Below, piece after piece: positions 23,433-31,235 of a stretch of DNA of 64,000 nt. Each line of letters starts with the position of its first letter. Within the stretch, counting starts at the first letter, position 1. Made by a program: the position numbers and the translations under genes. The DNA comes from an archaeon (lineage in GTDB: Archaea > Thermoproteota > Nitrososphaeria > Nitrososphaerales > Gagatemarchaeaceae): positions 682,001 through 746,000 of the forward strand of contig CP066694.1 of the NCBI GenBank assembly GCA_016432545.1, given 5' to 3'. A model generated the notes under the pieces. That model did not search any database and was not told the origin of the DNA. It saw only the letters and a list, made by a program, of their open reading frames with translations.

Positions 23433-23525
23433 GACCGCAGCGGACTCAGAAGTCGCGAGCCAAGGCCCAAACCTCGCAATCTCCAATTAGACTTATAACC
23501 TCCTCTCAGGGACGATTCAACAATC

Positions 23526-23954
23526 ATGACGAGAGACGCGGGCTACAAGTCTGCCCCGATCGACCCGAACTTCCTCTCGAAGCCAGACCAGTTCCCTGTC
23601 ACCGGCGAGCACGTCAGCCACAAGGTCAGGGCACTCGGCGCGAGCAGGATGGACGGGGACGCCAAGCCTTACCCGACCACCAACGGGATCCACGGGACGT
23701 CGGTAGCGATCGACTGGGAGTCGTGCGTTGCGGACGGGGTCTGCATGGACGTCTGCCCTGTCTTCGTCTTCGAGTGGCTCCTGAACCCCGGTCAGGCTGG
23801 GACGGGCAAGGACAAGGTCCTCGAGAGCGGCTCCGAGGAGTGGAACTCATACAGGACTGACAAGTCGGACCCCGTGCGTGAGAACGACTGCATCTACTGC
23901 ATGGCTTGTGAAACAAGTTGCCCGACGCAGTCAATCAAGATCACCCAGCCTTAG
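23526..23954 (+). CDS. ferredoxin with two Fe-S cluster motifs (zinc-ferredoxin-like)
   Basis: A 142-residue ferredoxin of the long archaeal type. The N-terminal ~65 residues with HVSHKVRALG and YPTTNGIHG match the extension that binds zinc in archaeal zinc-containing ferredoxins. Cluster motifs are CVADGVCMDVCP and CIYCMACETSCPT, with the first motif missing a cysteine compared with the classical CxxCxxCxxxCP pattern (CxxxxxCxxxCP), as in the family's 3Fe-4S or 7Fe forms. It would carry electrons for ferredoxin-dependent dehydrogenases. Its 3' end overlaps the convergent LAGLIDADG gene by 14 bases. Confidence 0.9.
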   Translation: MTRDAGYKSAPIDPNFLSKPDQFPVTGEHVSHKVRALGASRMDGDAKPYPTTNGIHGTSVAIDWESCVADGVCMDVCPVFVFEWLLNPGQAGTGKDKVLESGSEEWNSYRTDKSDPVRENDCIYCMACETSCPTQSIKITQP

Positions 23955-25005
23955 CCGCAGTCAGCAATCGCTTCGCGACCCGTAGTTCCACAACTTGCTT
24001 CGCAATGCCGACAAAGTCATCACGGCCTTGGCGTATTTCCTGGCGCAACTGAGACACCCTGGGCCCGACCGCATCCCACCGTTCACTTCCTTTGAGAGCG
24101 CGCGCCATCCTAGACTTGGCCTGTTTCTCTTCGTGCCTTAGGCTCAAGACCCCCAGGAAAGACTTGGATTCCTCAGACCTTGTAATGAGAACCCTCCAGT
24201 AATCCTTCTTCATCTCAATCTGGAATCCCGGAGACCTGAACCCTTTCGCTTTGTCCAGATAGGGCGCAAGTGGATTGAAACCCAGGTCCCTTATCCAACG
24301 GCGCACGAGTTCCAGGAGCCGGAGGTTGGTGTTGTAGTATGCGATTACCACTGCGACCGAGTTTTTGGCCTTGTAGATTCCCACGCTGCCTTCGGCGTCG
24401 AGGAGCCCGGAGAGGTATGCCCGCTTGAGTGCCTGGCTTGTGGAGACCCAAGCCCATACATCTTCGTGGCTTTGGGTTAGGAAATCGAAACTGGGGTCCA
24501 GAATGACGGCGAGATTCCATTCGTAGGTCTTCGTGTCTTTCTTGTATCTTGCATATCTGTACACGTGACCATGCCCACCAAACAGGCGGTCGAAGAGTCT
24601 CGCCATGGCAGGGTGCGTCGTGCTCGTGCTCACCTTTACCACGTCTTTCCAAGGCCTAGATGTAGTCAGGTCTCCATGCTTCAGCCCCAGCAAGTACGCC
24701 TTGTCCTCGTCCGTCCCGTCGAAGGGCCTCCGCTCGTACTTCCTCCTCTTCTCCCTGATCGCCTTGAGCCGCGCCTCCTCGAAGGGGCGCGCCCTGACCC
24801 CGAGCTCCCTGCAGAGCCAAGAGGTGTAGCCGCTGGTCTTGTTGCCTATCCGCTTCGCGAGGTCTGAGAGGGAGACGCCCTGCTCCACGTGGACCCTGAA
24901 TAGGTAGGCCTTGAGCAGGCCTCGCGTCGGCTCGTGGAGGGACCGGATGCTTAGGCCCTTGGTCCTCAGTAGGGTGATGACTCGCGGGTCGTCCTCGTCG
25001 GCCAA
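23941..25005 (-). CDS. free-standing LAGLIDADG protein with N-terminal DNA-binding region
   Basis: A 354-residue protein with two LAGLIDADG helices, AYLLGLKHGDLTTSRPW (about residue 105) and AYLSGLLDAEGSVGIYK (about residue 200), each followed by a beta-rich half, as in single-chain homing endonucleases. The first ~100 residues look helical and may form a helix-turn-helix (GVSLSDLAKRIGNKTSGYTSW). The second motif keeps an acidic residue (DAEG); the first has HGD, so one catalytic position may be altered. No intein splice blocks flank it, so it is not part of an intein. It could be a homing enzyme, an escaped one, or a domesticated regulator. Confidence 0.75.
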   Translation of the reverse strand: MADEDDPRVITLLRTKGLSIRSLHEPTRGLLKAYLFRVHVEQGVSLSDLAKRIGNKTSGYTSWLCRELGVRARPFEEARLKAIREKRRKYERRPFDGTDEDKAYLLGLKHGDLTTSRPWKDVVKVSTSTTHPAMARLFDRLFGGHGHVYRYARYKKDTKTYEWNLAVILDPSFDFLTQSHEDVWAWVSTSQALKRAYLSGLLDAEGSVGIYKAKNSVAVVIAYYNTNLRLLELVRRWIRDLGFNPLAPYLDKAKGFRSPGFQIEMKKDYWRVLITRSEESKSFLGVLSLRHEEKQAKSRMARALKGSERWDAVGPRVSQLRQEIRQGRDDFVGIAKQVVELRVAKRLLTAAKAG

Positions 25006-25041
25006 CGACTCCGAGGTGCCTGTGAGTACTTAGCGCCCACC

Positions 25042-25956
25042 ATGGCCTCAGAGCGGCTTAAAGCCGGGCTGCGCCGGGCGCGCTCATTGGCCAGCATCAG
25101 GCCGTACGCGCTCCTCATCACGCTCTCTGTCATCTGGGGGATGGCCTTCGTCGCGATCAGGCAGGCGGACTTTGAGCTCGACTCCAACAACCTGACCCTC
25201 CTGAGGTGGCTCATCGTCTCCGCGGCGTTCCTGATCCTCTATCGCTTCATAGTCAGGCCCAAGGCGAAGTTCGAGCGGAAGGACTTTCCCAGGCTCATAG
25301 TCGTGGCCGCGACGAGCGTAGCGATCTACCACCTGTCCCTCAACGCGTCGGAGAAGATCGTGAACGCGTCCCTCGCAGGGCTGCTCATCTCTCTTGCGCC
25401 TCTCACGACAGTGCTTCTTTCTTCCATCGTGCTCCATGAGAAGATCTCCTCGAGGATCTGGGGAGCGCTGGTGCTCGCGATCGCGGGCGCAGTGGTTATC
25501 TCGAGCCCGGACCTGAGCCTCACGGGCGCGGCCTTCGGGCCAGGCCTGGTGGTCGTGGCCGCGATGGCGGGGGCGACCTTCACTGTGTCGTCGAAGCCCC
25601 TGGTCGCAAAGTACGGGCCTTATCCCGTGGCCGCGTGGGCCGCGTTTCTTGGGACCGCGATGCTGCTGCCTCTGGTGACCCCCGGGCTCCTGACGCAGGC
25701 CGAGGGGCTCTCGGCGACCGGGTGGCTCAGCGTGCTCTATCTTGCGATCCTCAGCACGGTGATAGCGAACATGATCTTCTACACCCTGGTCAGCAGGCAG
25801 GCGCTCTCAAAGCTGGGGGTCCAGCTCTACCTGGTCCCCATCGTGAGCGCGGTCGGCGGGGTCCTGCTCCTGGGGGAGCAGCTGGGGGTCGCGACCCTCG
25901 TCGGTGGCGCACTCCTCCTGGTGGCTGTGGGGCTCGCGACGAGCGGCCGGCACTGA
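25042..25956 (+). CDS. EamA/DMT-family transporter
   Basis: A 304-residue integral membrane protein with ten hydrophobic segments and two tandem EamA repeats. The first repeat starts ALLITLSVIWGMAFVAIR and includes LRWLIVSAAFLILYR; the second starts LVVVAAMAGATFTVSSKPLVAKYG and ends with SAVGGVLLLGEQLGVATLVGGALLLVAVGL, the usual GE-Q motif. Drug/metabolite transporters export amino acids or nucleotide-sugar-like metabolites; the substrate here is unknown. It is divergently arranged from the LAGLIDADG gene. Confidence 0.9.
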   Translation: MASERLKAGLRRARSLASIRPYALLITLSVIWGMAFVAIRQADFELDSNNLTLLRWLIVSAAFLILYRFIVRPKAKFERKDFPRLIVVAATSVAIYHLSLNASEKIVNASLAGLLISLAPLTTVLLSSIVLHEKISSRIWGALVLAIAGAVVISSPDLSLTGAAFGPGLVVVAAMAGATFTVSSKPLVAKYGPYPVAAWAAFLGTAMLLPLVTPGLLTQAEGLSATGWLSVLYLAILSTVIANMIFYTLVSRQALSKLGVQLYLVPIVSAVGGVLLLGEQLGVATLVGGALLLVAVGLATSGRH

Positions 25957-25999
25957 TTCAGGAAGCTTTTTGTCTGCGGGGCAGGCGGTCGTTCGAGAT

Positions 26000-26371
26000 T
26001 TGAACGAGGACGAGGAGCTGAGGCTCATCGAGCAGAGGAAGCTGCTCGCGATGAGGAGGAAGCTGGAGGCCAGGGATGCGCCCGCCCCGGCTGTGAAGAA
26101 CGACAGGGAGGTCGTGGAGGGGGTCCTCTACGACAGGGGGGACGAGGTCCTCGAGGCTGCGTACTCTTTCTACCCCCGGGAGACGGAGAGGCTCGTCGGG
26201 GAGCTGGCAGGGCTGGTGAAGTCTGGGAGGCTCAAGGACAGGGTCTCCGGAGGGGAGCTGTACTCTATCTTCAGACAGGTGGGGCTCAGGTTCAGGCTCA
26301 AGACCTCGATCAGGGTCCAGGACAAGGGGAAGCTGGTCGACCTGAGCGAGAAGCTTTCGAGGAGGGAGTAG
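26000..26371 (+). CDS. PDCD5-family DNA-binding protein
   Basis: A 123-residue helical protein from the TTG at 26000; the longer open frame upstream overlaps the transporter gene and was rejected. It begins NEDEELRLIEQRKLLAMRRKLE and contains the family core LAGLVKSGRLKDRVSGGELYSIFRQVG followed by the basic FRLKTSIRVQDKGK tail. PDCD5/TFAR19 relatives in archaea bind double-stranded DNA and are often near ribosomal-protein or RNA genes. It ends 5 bases before the PAC2 gene, so the two are probably one operon. Confidence 0.8.
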   Translation: MNEDEELRLIEQRKLLAMRRKLEARDAPAPAVKNDREVVEGVLYDRGDEVLEAAYSFYPRETERLVGELAGLVKSGRLKDRVSGGELYSIFRQVGLRFRLKTSIRVQDKGKLVDLSEKLSRRE

Positions 26372-26376
26372 GAGTA

Positions 26377-27129
26377 ATGGGAGGGGTCGTAAGGGAGAAG
26401 GTCGTCTCGGTCCCCGAGGGGACGGTCCTTGTCTGCGGGCTCCCGGGGAGCGGGTACGTGGGCAAGCTGGCCGCGGACCACCTCGTGGACGAGTTAGGGC
26501 TCAAGAAGGTGGCCGAGTATTCCAGCGAGAGCTTCCCGCCCCAGGTCAACGTGAAGGCGGACGGGACTGTGGAGGAGCAAAAGGGAGGGGTCTACTTCGC
26601 GAAGGTGGACGGGAAGGGGCTCATGGTCTTCACAGCGGACGCGCAGCCGACGACCTCCGAGGGGGAGTACGAGCTCTCGGACGCGGTCGTGGGGTTCGCG
26701 AAGAAGTGCGGGGTGGGGAAGGTCTACACCCTCGCGGCGTACATCACGGGCGGGTTCTCTGATGCGCCCAAGGTCTACGGGGCCGGGACCTCGAAGGAGA
26801 TGCTGGACGCGCTCTCCGGGTCGGGGGTGACCCTGATGAAGGACGGGGCCGTGAGCGGGATGAACGGGCTCCTGGTCGGGGTGGCGGCGCTGAGGGGGAT
26901 GGAGGGAGGGTGTCTCCTGGGCGAGACCTCGGGATACGTGGTGGACGCGGGGGCCTCGAGGGCGGTCCTGGAGGTCCTCTCCAAGGTGGTGGGCTTCTCG
27001 ATAGACACCTCCAAGCTGAAGGAGAAGGCGGAGGAGACGCAGAAGGTGATCAGCCAGCTCCAGGCGATGGCAGAGTCGGCGGAGACGAGCCCTCAGCCGA
27101 AGCGCGAGCGCCCCGGGTACATCGGCTAG
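26377..27129 (+). CDS. PAC2-family protein (proteasome assembly chaperone-like)
   Basis: A 250-residue protein of the archaeal PAC2 family, related to the eukaryotic proteasome assembly chaperones. It has the N-terminal LVCGLPGSGYVGKLAADHLVDEL motif, FPPQVNVKADGTVEEQKGGVY, and the later VGVAALRGMEGGCLLGETSGY segment, followed by a helical tail that may dimerise. Binding to proteasome alpha subunits was reported for some archaeal relatives, while others are of unknown role, so function is inferred from the family. Translation is likely coupled to the PDCD5 gene. Confidence 0.85.
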   Translation: MGGVVREKVVSVPEGTVLVCGLPGSGYVGKLAADHLVDELGLKKVAEYSSESFPPQVNVKADGTVEEQKGGVYFAKVDGKGLMVFTADAQPTTSEGEYELSDAVVGFAKKCGVGKVYTLAAYITGGFSDAPKVYGAGTSKEMLDALSGSGVTLMKDGAVSGMNGLLVGVAALRGMEGGCLLGETSGYVVDAGASRAVLEVLSKVVGFSIDTSKLKEKAEETQKVISQLQAMAESAETSPQPKRERPGYIG

Positions 27130-27542
27130 AACGGGAAGAAGTCCGGGAAGGAGACGTGGAAGGAGCGGACGAGGACAAAGTCCAGCACGAGCAGGATTAT
27201 CCAGGCGAGGACCACGATGCCTATCGCGCCCAGCCAGCCGGTGTCGAAGGCAGAGCGGTAGACCGCGAGCCAGACGATTATCCCGATTATCGAGGCGAGG
27301 GCGAGCGCGCTCGAGGGTAGGACGGGCCCTAGGAAGAAGGCGACGACCCAGTAGACTATGAAGTACGCGAGGCCGCCCCCGAGGGTCGCCCCCATCGCCG
27401 TCCTGAACCCGGAGCGCCCGTGCGTGACCGCCTTGCCCGCGAAGTAGACCGGGATCGAGACTATGACCCAGAGGATCACGAGGCCGACCACGTAGACCAG
27501 GATCCCCACTGCGTCGGAGGGGAGGGACGGGAGGGAGACCAA
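27126..27542 (-). CDS. small integral membrane protein
   Basis: A 138-residue protein with about four transmembrane segments (VGILVYVVGLVILWVIVSIPVYF, LAYFIVYWVVAFFLGPVL, ASIIGIIVWLAVYRSAF, AIGIVVLAWIILLVLDFVLV) and almost no soluble part. The start is a TTG at 27542 with a TATA-like GATTAAATACGG (27570-27582) about 30 bases upstream. Its end overlaps the end of the convergent PAC2 gene. Family not recognised. Confidence 0.75.
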   Translation of the reverse strand: MVSLPSLPSDAVGILVYVVGLVILWVIVSIPVYFAGKAVTHGRSGFRTAMGATLGGGLAYFIVYWVVAFFLGPVLPSSALALASIIGIIVWLAVYRSAFDTGWLGAIGIVVLAWIILLVLDFVLVRSFHVSFPDFFPF

Positions 27543-27594
27543 TCTCCTGACTCCTTGTGCGGTCTCGGGTTCCGTATTTAATCCTGAGCGGTGT

Positions 27595-29046
27595 TCAGCC
27601 CTTGATGTTGCCTATAGGCCTCAGGGCTACGACCTTCTTGGAGATGCCAGCCCTGTCCATCGTCTCGACGACCTCGGAGATGTCCTTGTAGGCCATGCCT
27701 GCCTCCTCCGCGAGGCCGTCCATCGTCGCCGCCTTGACGTATATCCCCCGCTCCAGCATCCTCTTCTGAAGCTCCGCGCCCCGGACCTCGCGCCTGGCTG
27801 CCGTCCTAGACATCGTCCTCCCCGAGCCGTGGGCGGTCGAGCCGAAGGTCTCCTCCATCGCCTTCTGCGTCCCTAGGAGGAGGTAGGAGCCGGTCTCCAT
27901 GGACCCACCGATGATCACCGGCTGGCCGATGGAGCGGTAGGGTAGGGGTATGTCCGGGTGCCCGGGGCCGAAGCTCCGGGTCGCGCCCTTGCGGTGGACG
28001 AGGAGGTCGGCGGTCCTCTTGTCGAAGGTGTGGCGCTCTACCTTGGCGATGTTGTGGCAGACGTCGTAGACTAGTCCCATGTCGAGAGCCTCTGCGTCCT
28101 TGTGGAAGACCTTGGAGAAGGCCTCCCTGACGCGGTGGACGATCACCTGGCGGTTGGCGAAGGCCATGTTTGCGGCGCAGACCATGGCCCCGTAGTAGTC
28201 CCCGCCCTCCTTGGAGGAGAAGGGGGCGCAGGCCAGCTCGCGGTCGCGGACTGTGATGTTGTACTTGCGCATCGCGCCGTCGAAGACCCGGAGGTAGTCG
28301 CTACCGACCTGGTGCCCGAAGCCGCGGCTTCCGCAGTGGACCATCACCACGACCTGGTCCTCGTGGACGATCCCGAAGTGCTTTGCGAGGTTTGGGTCGA
28401 AGAACCGAGAGGGGTCCACGACCTGGATCTCGAGGTAGTGGTTGCCGGAGCCGAGGGTCCCGAGCTGTCCGATCCCGCGGCTTCGGGCCTGGGGGCTGAC
28501 CTTGGACGGGTCGGCGCCCTTGATGAAGCCGCCCTCTTCCACGTGCGAGGGGTCGTCCTCCCAGGCGAGCTCGTTCTCGGCGCACCACTTGACTCCGTAC
28601 TTCATTACCTCCTCGAACTGGGGCTCGGAGAGACGGAGAGTCCCCTTTACGCCCACTCCGGCCGGGACGAGCCTGAACATCAGGTCTACCAGTTCTTTTA
28701 CCTTGGATTTGACCTCAGAATAGCGTAAATTTGTGCGTATGAGACGCATACCGCAATTTATGTCAAATCCGACCCCGCCGGGCGAAATCACGCCCGAATC
28801 AAGTTCGAAAGCGGCAACGCCGCCTATTGGGAACCCGTAGCCCCAGTGGGCGTCGGCCATGGCGTAGGCGTGGCGGACAATCCCCGGAAGACAGGCGAGG
28901 TTGGTCACCTGCTCGATGACCCCCGAGTCCATCGACTCGAGGAGCTTCCTGGTAGCGTAGATCCGCGAAGGGACGAGCATCCCCTGCTTGTACGAGGTGG
29001 GGATCTCCCAGGTCACGTCGGAGACTTGTTTGATGGAATCGACCAT
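27595..29046 (-). CDS. rtcB: RNA ligase RtcB
   Basis: A 483-residue GTP- and manganese-dependent ligase that joins 2',3'-cyclic phosphate or 3'-phosphate RNA ends to 5'-OH ends, as in tRNA splicing. Family motifs include GGVAAFELDSGVISPGGVGFDINCGMRLI with the metal-binding Asp and Cys, MVHCGSRGFGHQVG, VYDVCHNIAKVERH, and TAHGSGRTMSRTAA holding the His nucleophile of the GMP intermediate. The start ATG at 29046 follows a TATA-like CTTAAAGTATC (about 29080-29090) at a distance giving a short leader. Archease is encoded at 30030, with one unrelated gene in between. Confidence 0.96.
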   Translation of the reverse strand: MVDSIKQVSDVTWEIPTSYKQGMLVPSRIYATRKLLESMDSGVIEQVTNLACLPGIVRHAYAMADAHWGYGFPIGGVAAFELDSGVISPGGVGFDINCGMRLIRTNLRYSEVKSKVKELVDLMFRLVPAGVGVKGTLRLSEPQFEEVMKYGVKWCAENELAWEDDPSHVEEGGFIKGADPSKVSPQARSRGIGQLGTLGSGNHYLEIQVVDPSRFFDPNLAKHFGIVHEDQVVVMVHCGSRGFGHQVGSDYLRVFDGAMRKYNITVRDRELACAPFSSKEGGDYYGAMVCAANMAFANRQVIVHRVREAFSKVFHKDAEALDMGLVYDVCHNIAKVERHTFDKRTADLLVHRKGATRSFGPGHPDIPLPYRSIGQPVIIGGSMETGSYLLLGTQKAMEETFGSTAHGSGRTMSRTAARREVRGAELQKRMLERGIYVKAATMDGLAEEAGMAYKDISEVVETMDRAGISKKVVALRPIGNIKG

Positions 29047-29141
29047 GGGCAAGCGGAATCTTTGACGCCGGGCCGGTCTTGATACTTTAAGGGTTTGGAG
29101 GTTTGGGGCTTCATTGACTGCACCGGACTGCGGCTCATGAC

Positions 29142-29978
29142 TTAGGGGCCGAAAACGAAACTGGCGACTGAGTACGAGTTGTTGGTGGCTCTCACCGTCA
29201 ACTGAGCCTGGAGCTGATAGTAGCTGCCGGTCCAGTTCCCAAAGTGGTAGCCGGGATTAGGAATCGCGGATAGGATTACCTTCGAGCCTTCAGGGACCGC
29301 GAAGCTCCTGGTAACTCCGTCTGAGACCATGACTGGGATTCCTCTGTTTATCGCGGAAGAGTAGACCTCGACCGTTCCACCGTGAATGGATGAAACCTGG
29401 ACCACGGGGGTGAATGTCCTATTGCAACAGGCGACCGTTTCGTAGGTCGAGGCATTCTCCCAGAAGAAGGAGTCGCCTACGTAGAGGCTTTGGTCTGAGG
29501 ACTCCTTCCATTGGAGGATCGGGTGGATCTCCCAACAGGAGTATCCGTGCCAGGCTTGGTCTTCGTTTTGTTCGAGGACGTTGTCGCAGTAGACAATGCC
29601 GGTGATGTCGATGACGCTGCCTACCCTGGGGATTGTGAGGGGATGCGAGGGAATGATCTCGGTGATGAATATGCTACCTTCGAAGTTGCACCCCGATGAG
29701 TTGCTCGGAGGAGTCAGCCCCGTTCCGCAGATGGAGCGATCGGTGACAGCGACGTGGTAGTCGCCGTCGTCTTCGTGCTGCACGTAGAGGACTCGAAGGT
29801 TAAGGACACTGACCACAGCCCCTCCGGTTCCCCTCTTGTCGAGCGCGGTGTGAAACTGCCCTGCCTTCAGCTGTGCCAGGGTCGCGGTGAATCCCATAGA
29901 CTGTTGCTGAAGCCCAATGGCGATGACCCCGATCAGGAGGATGGCGGTGTACGTCGGACGATCTTTGGACAGCTTCAA
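29142..29978 (-). CDS. secreted protein with a C-terminal bacterial Ig/InlB-B-like repeat
   Basis: A 278-residue protein with an N-terminal hydrophobic signal or anchor (AILLIGVIAIGLQQQSMGFTA), a beta-rich central domain with several cysteines, and a C-terminal repeat with VPEGSKVILSAIPNPGYHFGNWTGSYY, the pattern of the divergent InlB B-repeat (a small beta-rich surface domain). It is probably extracellular and membrane-anchored. I do not recognise the central domain. Neighbours are RNA-processing genes with no obvious link. Confidence 0.6.
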   Translation of the reverse strand: MKLSKDRPTYTAILLIGVIAIGLQQQSMGFTATLAQLKAGQFHTALDKRGTGGAVVSVLNLRVLYVQHEDDGDYHVAVTDRSICGTGLTPPSNSSGCNFEGSIFITEIIPSHPLTIPRVGSVIDITGIVYCDNVLEQNEDQAWHGYSCWEIHPILQWKESSDQSLYVGDSFFWENASTYETVACCNRTFTPVVQVSSIHGGTVEVYSSAINRGIPVMVSDGVTRSFAVPEGSKVILSAIPNPGYHFGNWTGSYYQLQAQLTVRATNNSYSVASFVFGP

Positions 29979-30029
29979 CCGAGTTTACCTAAGCGCAGGG
30001 AACGAGTCGCTGATTCTCTTCAGGTCGGC

Positions 30030-30452
30030 TCAAATGTCGAGGACCACCGTAGCCTTCCAGCCTTCAGGAGTGTTGACGATGCTGAACATGTGCATTGTCA
30101 CGGCCTTGACATCATTGCGAAGGGTGTGCCGAACTCTGTCGATTGGTTCTCCTCGCAATGAGGCCTTGAGGGCGCCGCCATCTTTTGTCAGCGTGACCTT
30201 GACCTCCTTGAATAGGAGCGAGTCCACGTCTTTGACGACTATGAGTTCGGTGAGAAAGTCGTAGAGCAGGCGCTCTCGGTCCTCGGCATTCAAAGTGACC
30301 TCTTTCGACTTGGCTGCACGGAGGGTAGAGGGATCGACCATGATGTCAGTGAGCGCAAGGGCGCAGGCCTCGAAGAGTCCAGAAAGAGAATCGGAGGTGG
30401 CCTCGAAGGCGATGTCGGCGAGGGCGACGTCTGGGAGGAACCTGTGGGGCAC
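30030..30452 (-). CDS. archease, RtcB-activating protein
   Basis: A 140-residue protein from the GTG at 30452, chosen because a TATA-like site at 30475 lies 25-30 bases upstream and the longer frame overlaps the lipoate ligase gene. The start HRFLPDVALADIAFEATSDS, with metal-binding acid residues, LSGLFEACALALTDIMVD, and the C-terminal DVKAVTMHMFSIV...WKATVVLDI match archease. It speeds guanylylation of RtcB and allows multiple turnover. The rtcB gene lies about 1 kb downstream on the same strand. Confidence 0.9.
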   Translation of the reverse strand: MPHRFLPDVALADIAFEATSDSLSGLFEACALALTDIMVDPSTLRAAKSKEVTLNAEDRERLLYDFLTELIVVKDVDSLLFKEVKVTLTKDGGALKASLRGEPIDRVRHTLRNDVKAVTMHMFSIVNTPEGWKATVVLDI

Positions 30453-30474
30453 GGAGGCTCGCCGCGATTCCAAA

Positions 30475-30485
30475 CTTCTTAATCT
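30475..30485. promoter_or_regulatory. bidirectional TATA-like box (archease / lipoate ligase-like gene)
   Basis: CTTCTTAATCT reads AGATTAAGAAG on the other strand. It lies about 27 bases before both the plus-strand ATG at 30507 and the minus-strand GTG at 30452, and the region holds no other AT-rich site. Confidence 0.55.
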
Positions 30486-30506
30486 ATGCGGCTGGCTCGA
30501 TCCTCG

Positions 30507-31235
30507 ATGAAGGCGAGGCTTCTGGACCTCACCCTGGAGGACCCGTACTCGAACCTCGCCCTTGAGGAGGCGCTGTTGGTCGAGTTCTCCGAACCGACGG
30601 TCAGGGTGTGGGACAGTCAGGTTTCGGTGGTGGTGGGGAGAGGGCAGCTGGCGTCGCATGAGACCGACCTCGACTATTGCAGGGCAAAGGGGATACCGGT
30701 CGTGAGGAGGATGAGCGCTGGCGGGGCGGTGTACAACGGGCCGGGGAACACGAACTGGTCGTTCCTCGTGGGCAGGAGGAGCGAGGTCGTCGGGCCCTCG
30801 GCGGGTGCAAAGGACGTTTTCGAGGCGTTTGCAAGAGTCTTGGTCAGGGCTCTGAAGTCTTGCGGCCTTGCCTGCGAGTTCAAGCCGCCGAACAGCCTGG
30901 TCACCGGGAAAGGGAAGGTGAGCGGAATGGCTGCGTACGTCGCCAAGGAGGCTGTGTTGTGCCACGGGACACTGCTCAGGGAGGCCGACCTGGAAGAGGT
31001 CCAGAGGCTGACCAAGCCCAAGGACGAGAAGCTGGAGAGGCGTTATCCCAGGAGCAACTTCACTCGAGTGGCCAACTGCGGACTCTTGAGGAGCGAGTTC
31101 GTCGGAGCGCTGGGCAGAGAAGGGACGTTCGAACTGAAGGCGGGGCGTCTGACTGCTCTCGAGGAAGAGAGGCTCAAGGGCCTCAGGGAGAAGTACGCGA
31201 GCGACGGCTGGAACCTGGGCGACCCGTTCACTTGA
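30507..31235 (+). CDS. lipoate/octanoyl-protein ligase-like protein
   Basis: A 242-residue protein of the biotin/lipoate ligase fold. Motifs are YSNLALEEALLVEF at the N-terminus, VVVGRGQLASHE, RRMSAGGAVYNGPGNTNWSF (a variant of the lipoate ligase RRxSGGGxVYHDxGN motif) and GKGKVSGMAAYVAKEAVLCHGTLL with the catalytic lysine region. It begins at the ATG at 30507 placed by the TATA-like site at 30475. It lacks a separate C-terminal LplB domain, which in archaea may be encoded elsewhere. It would attach lipoyl groups to glycine-cleavage H protein or to oxoacid dehydrogenases. Confidence 0.8.
   Translation: MKARLLDLTLEDPYSNLALEEALLVEFSEPTVRVWDSQVSVVVGRGQLASHETDLDYCRAKGIPVVRRMSAGGAVYNGPGNTNWSFLVGRRSEVVGPSAGAKDVFEAFARVLVRALKSCGLACEFKPPNSLVTGKGKVSGMAAYVAKEAVLCHGTLLREADLEEVQRLTKPKDEKLERRYPRSNFTRVANCGLLRSEFVGALGREGTFELKAGRLTALEEERLKGLREKYASDGWNLGDPFT

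Noticed and set aside
25904-25999. N-terminal extension of the PDCD5 protein
   Set aside because: It overlaps the end of the transporter gene and has no family similarity; the TTG at 26000 starts the conserved part.
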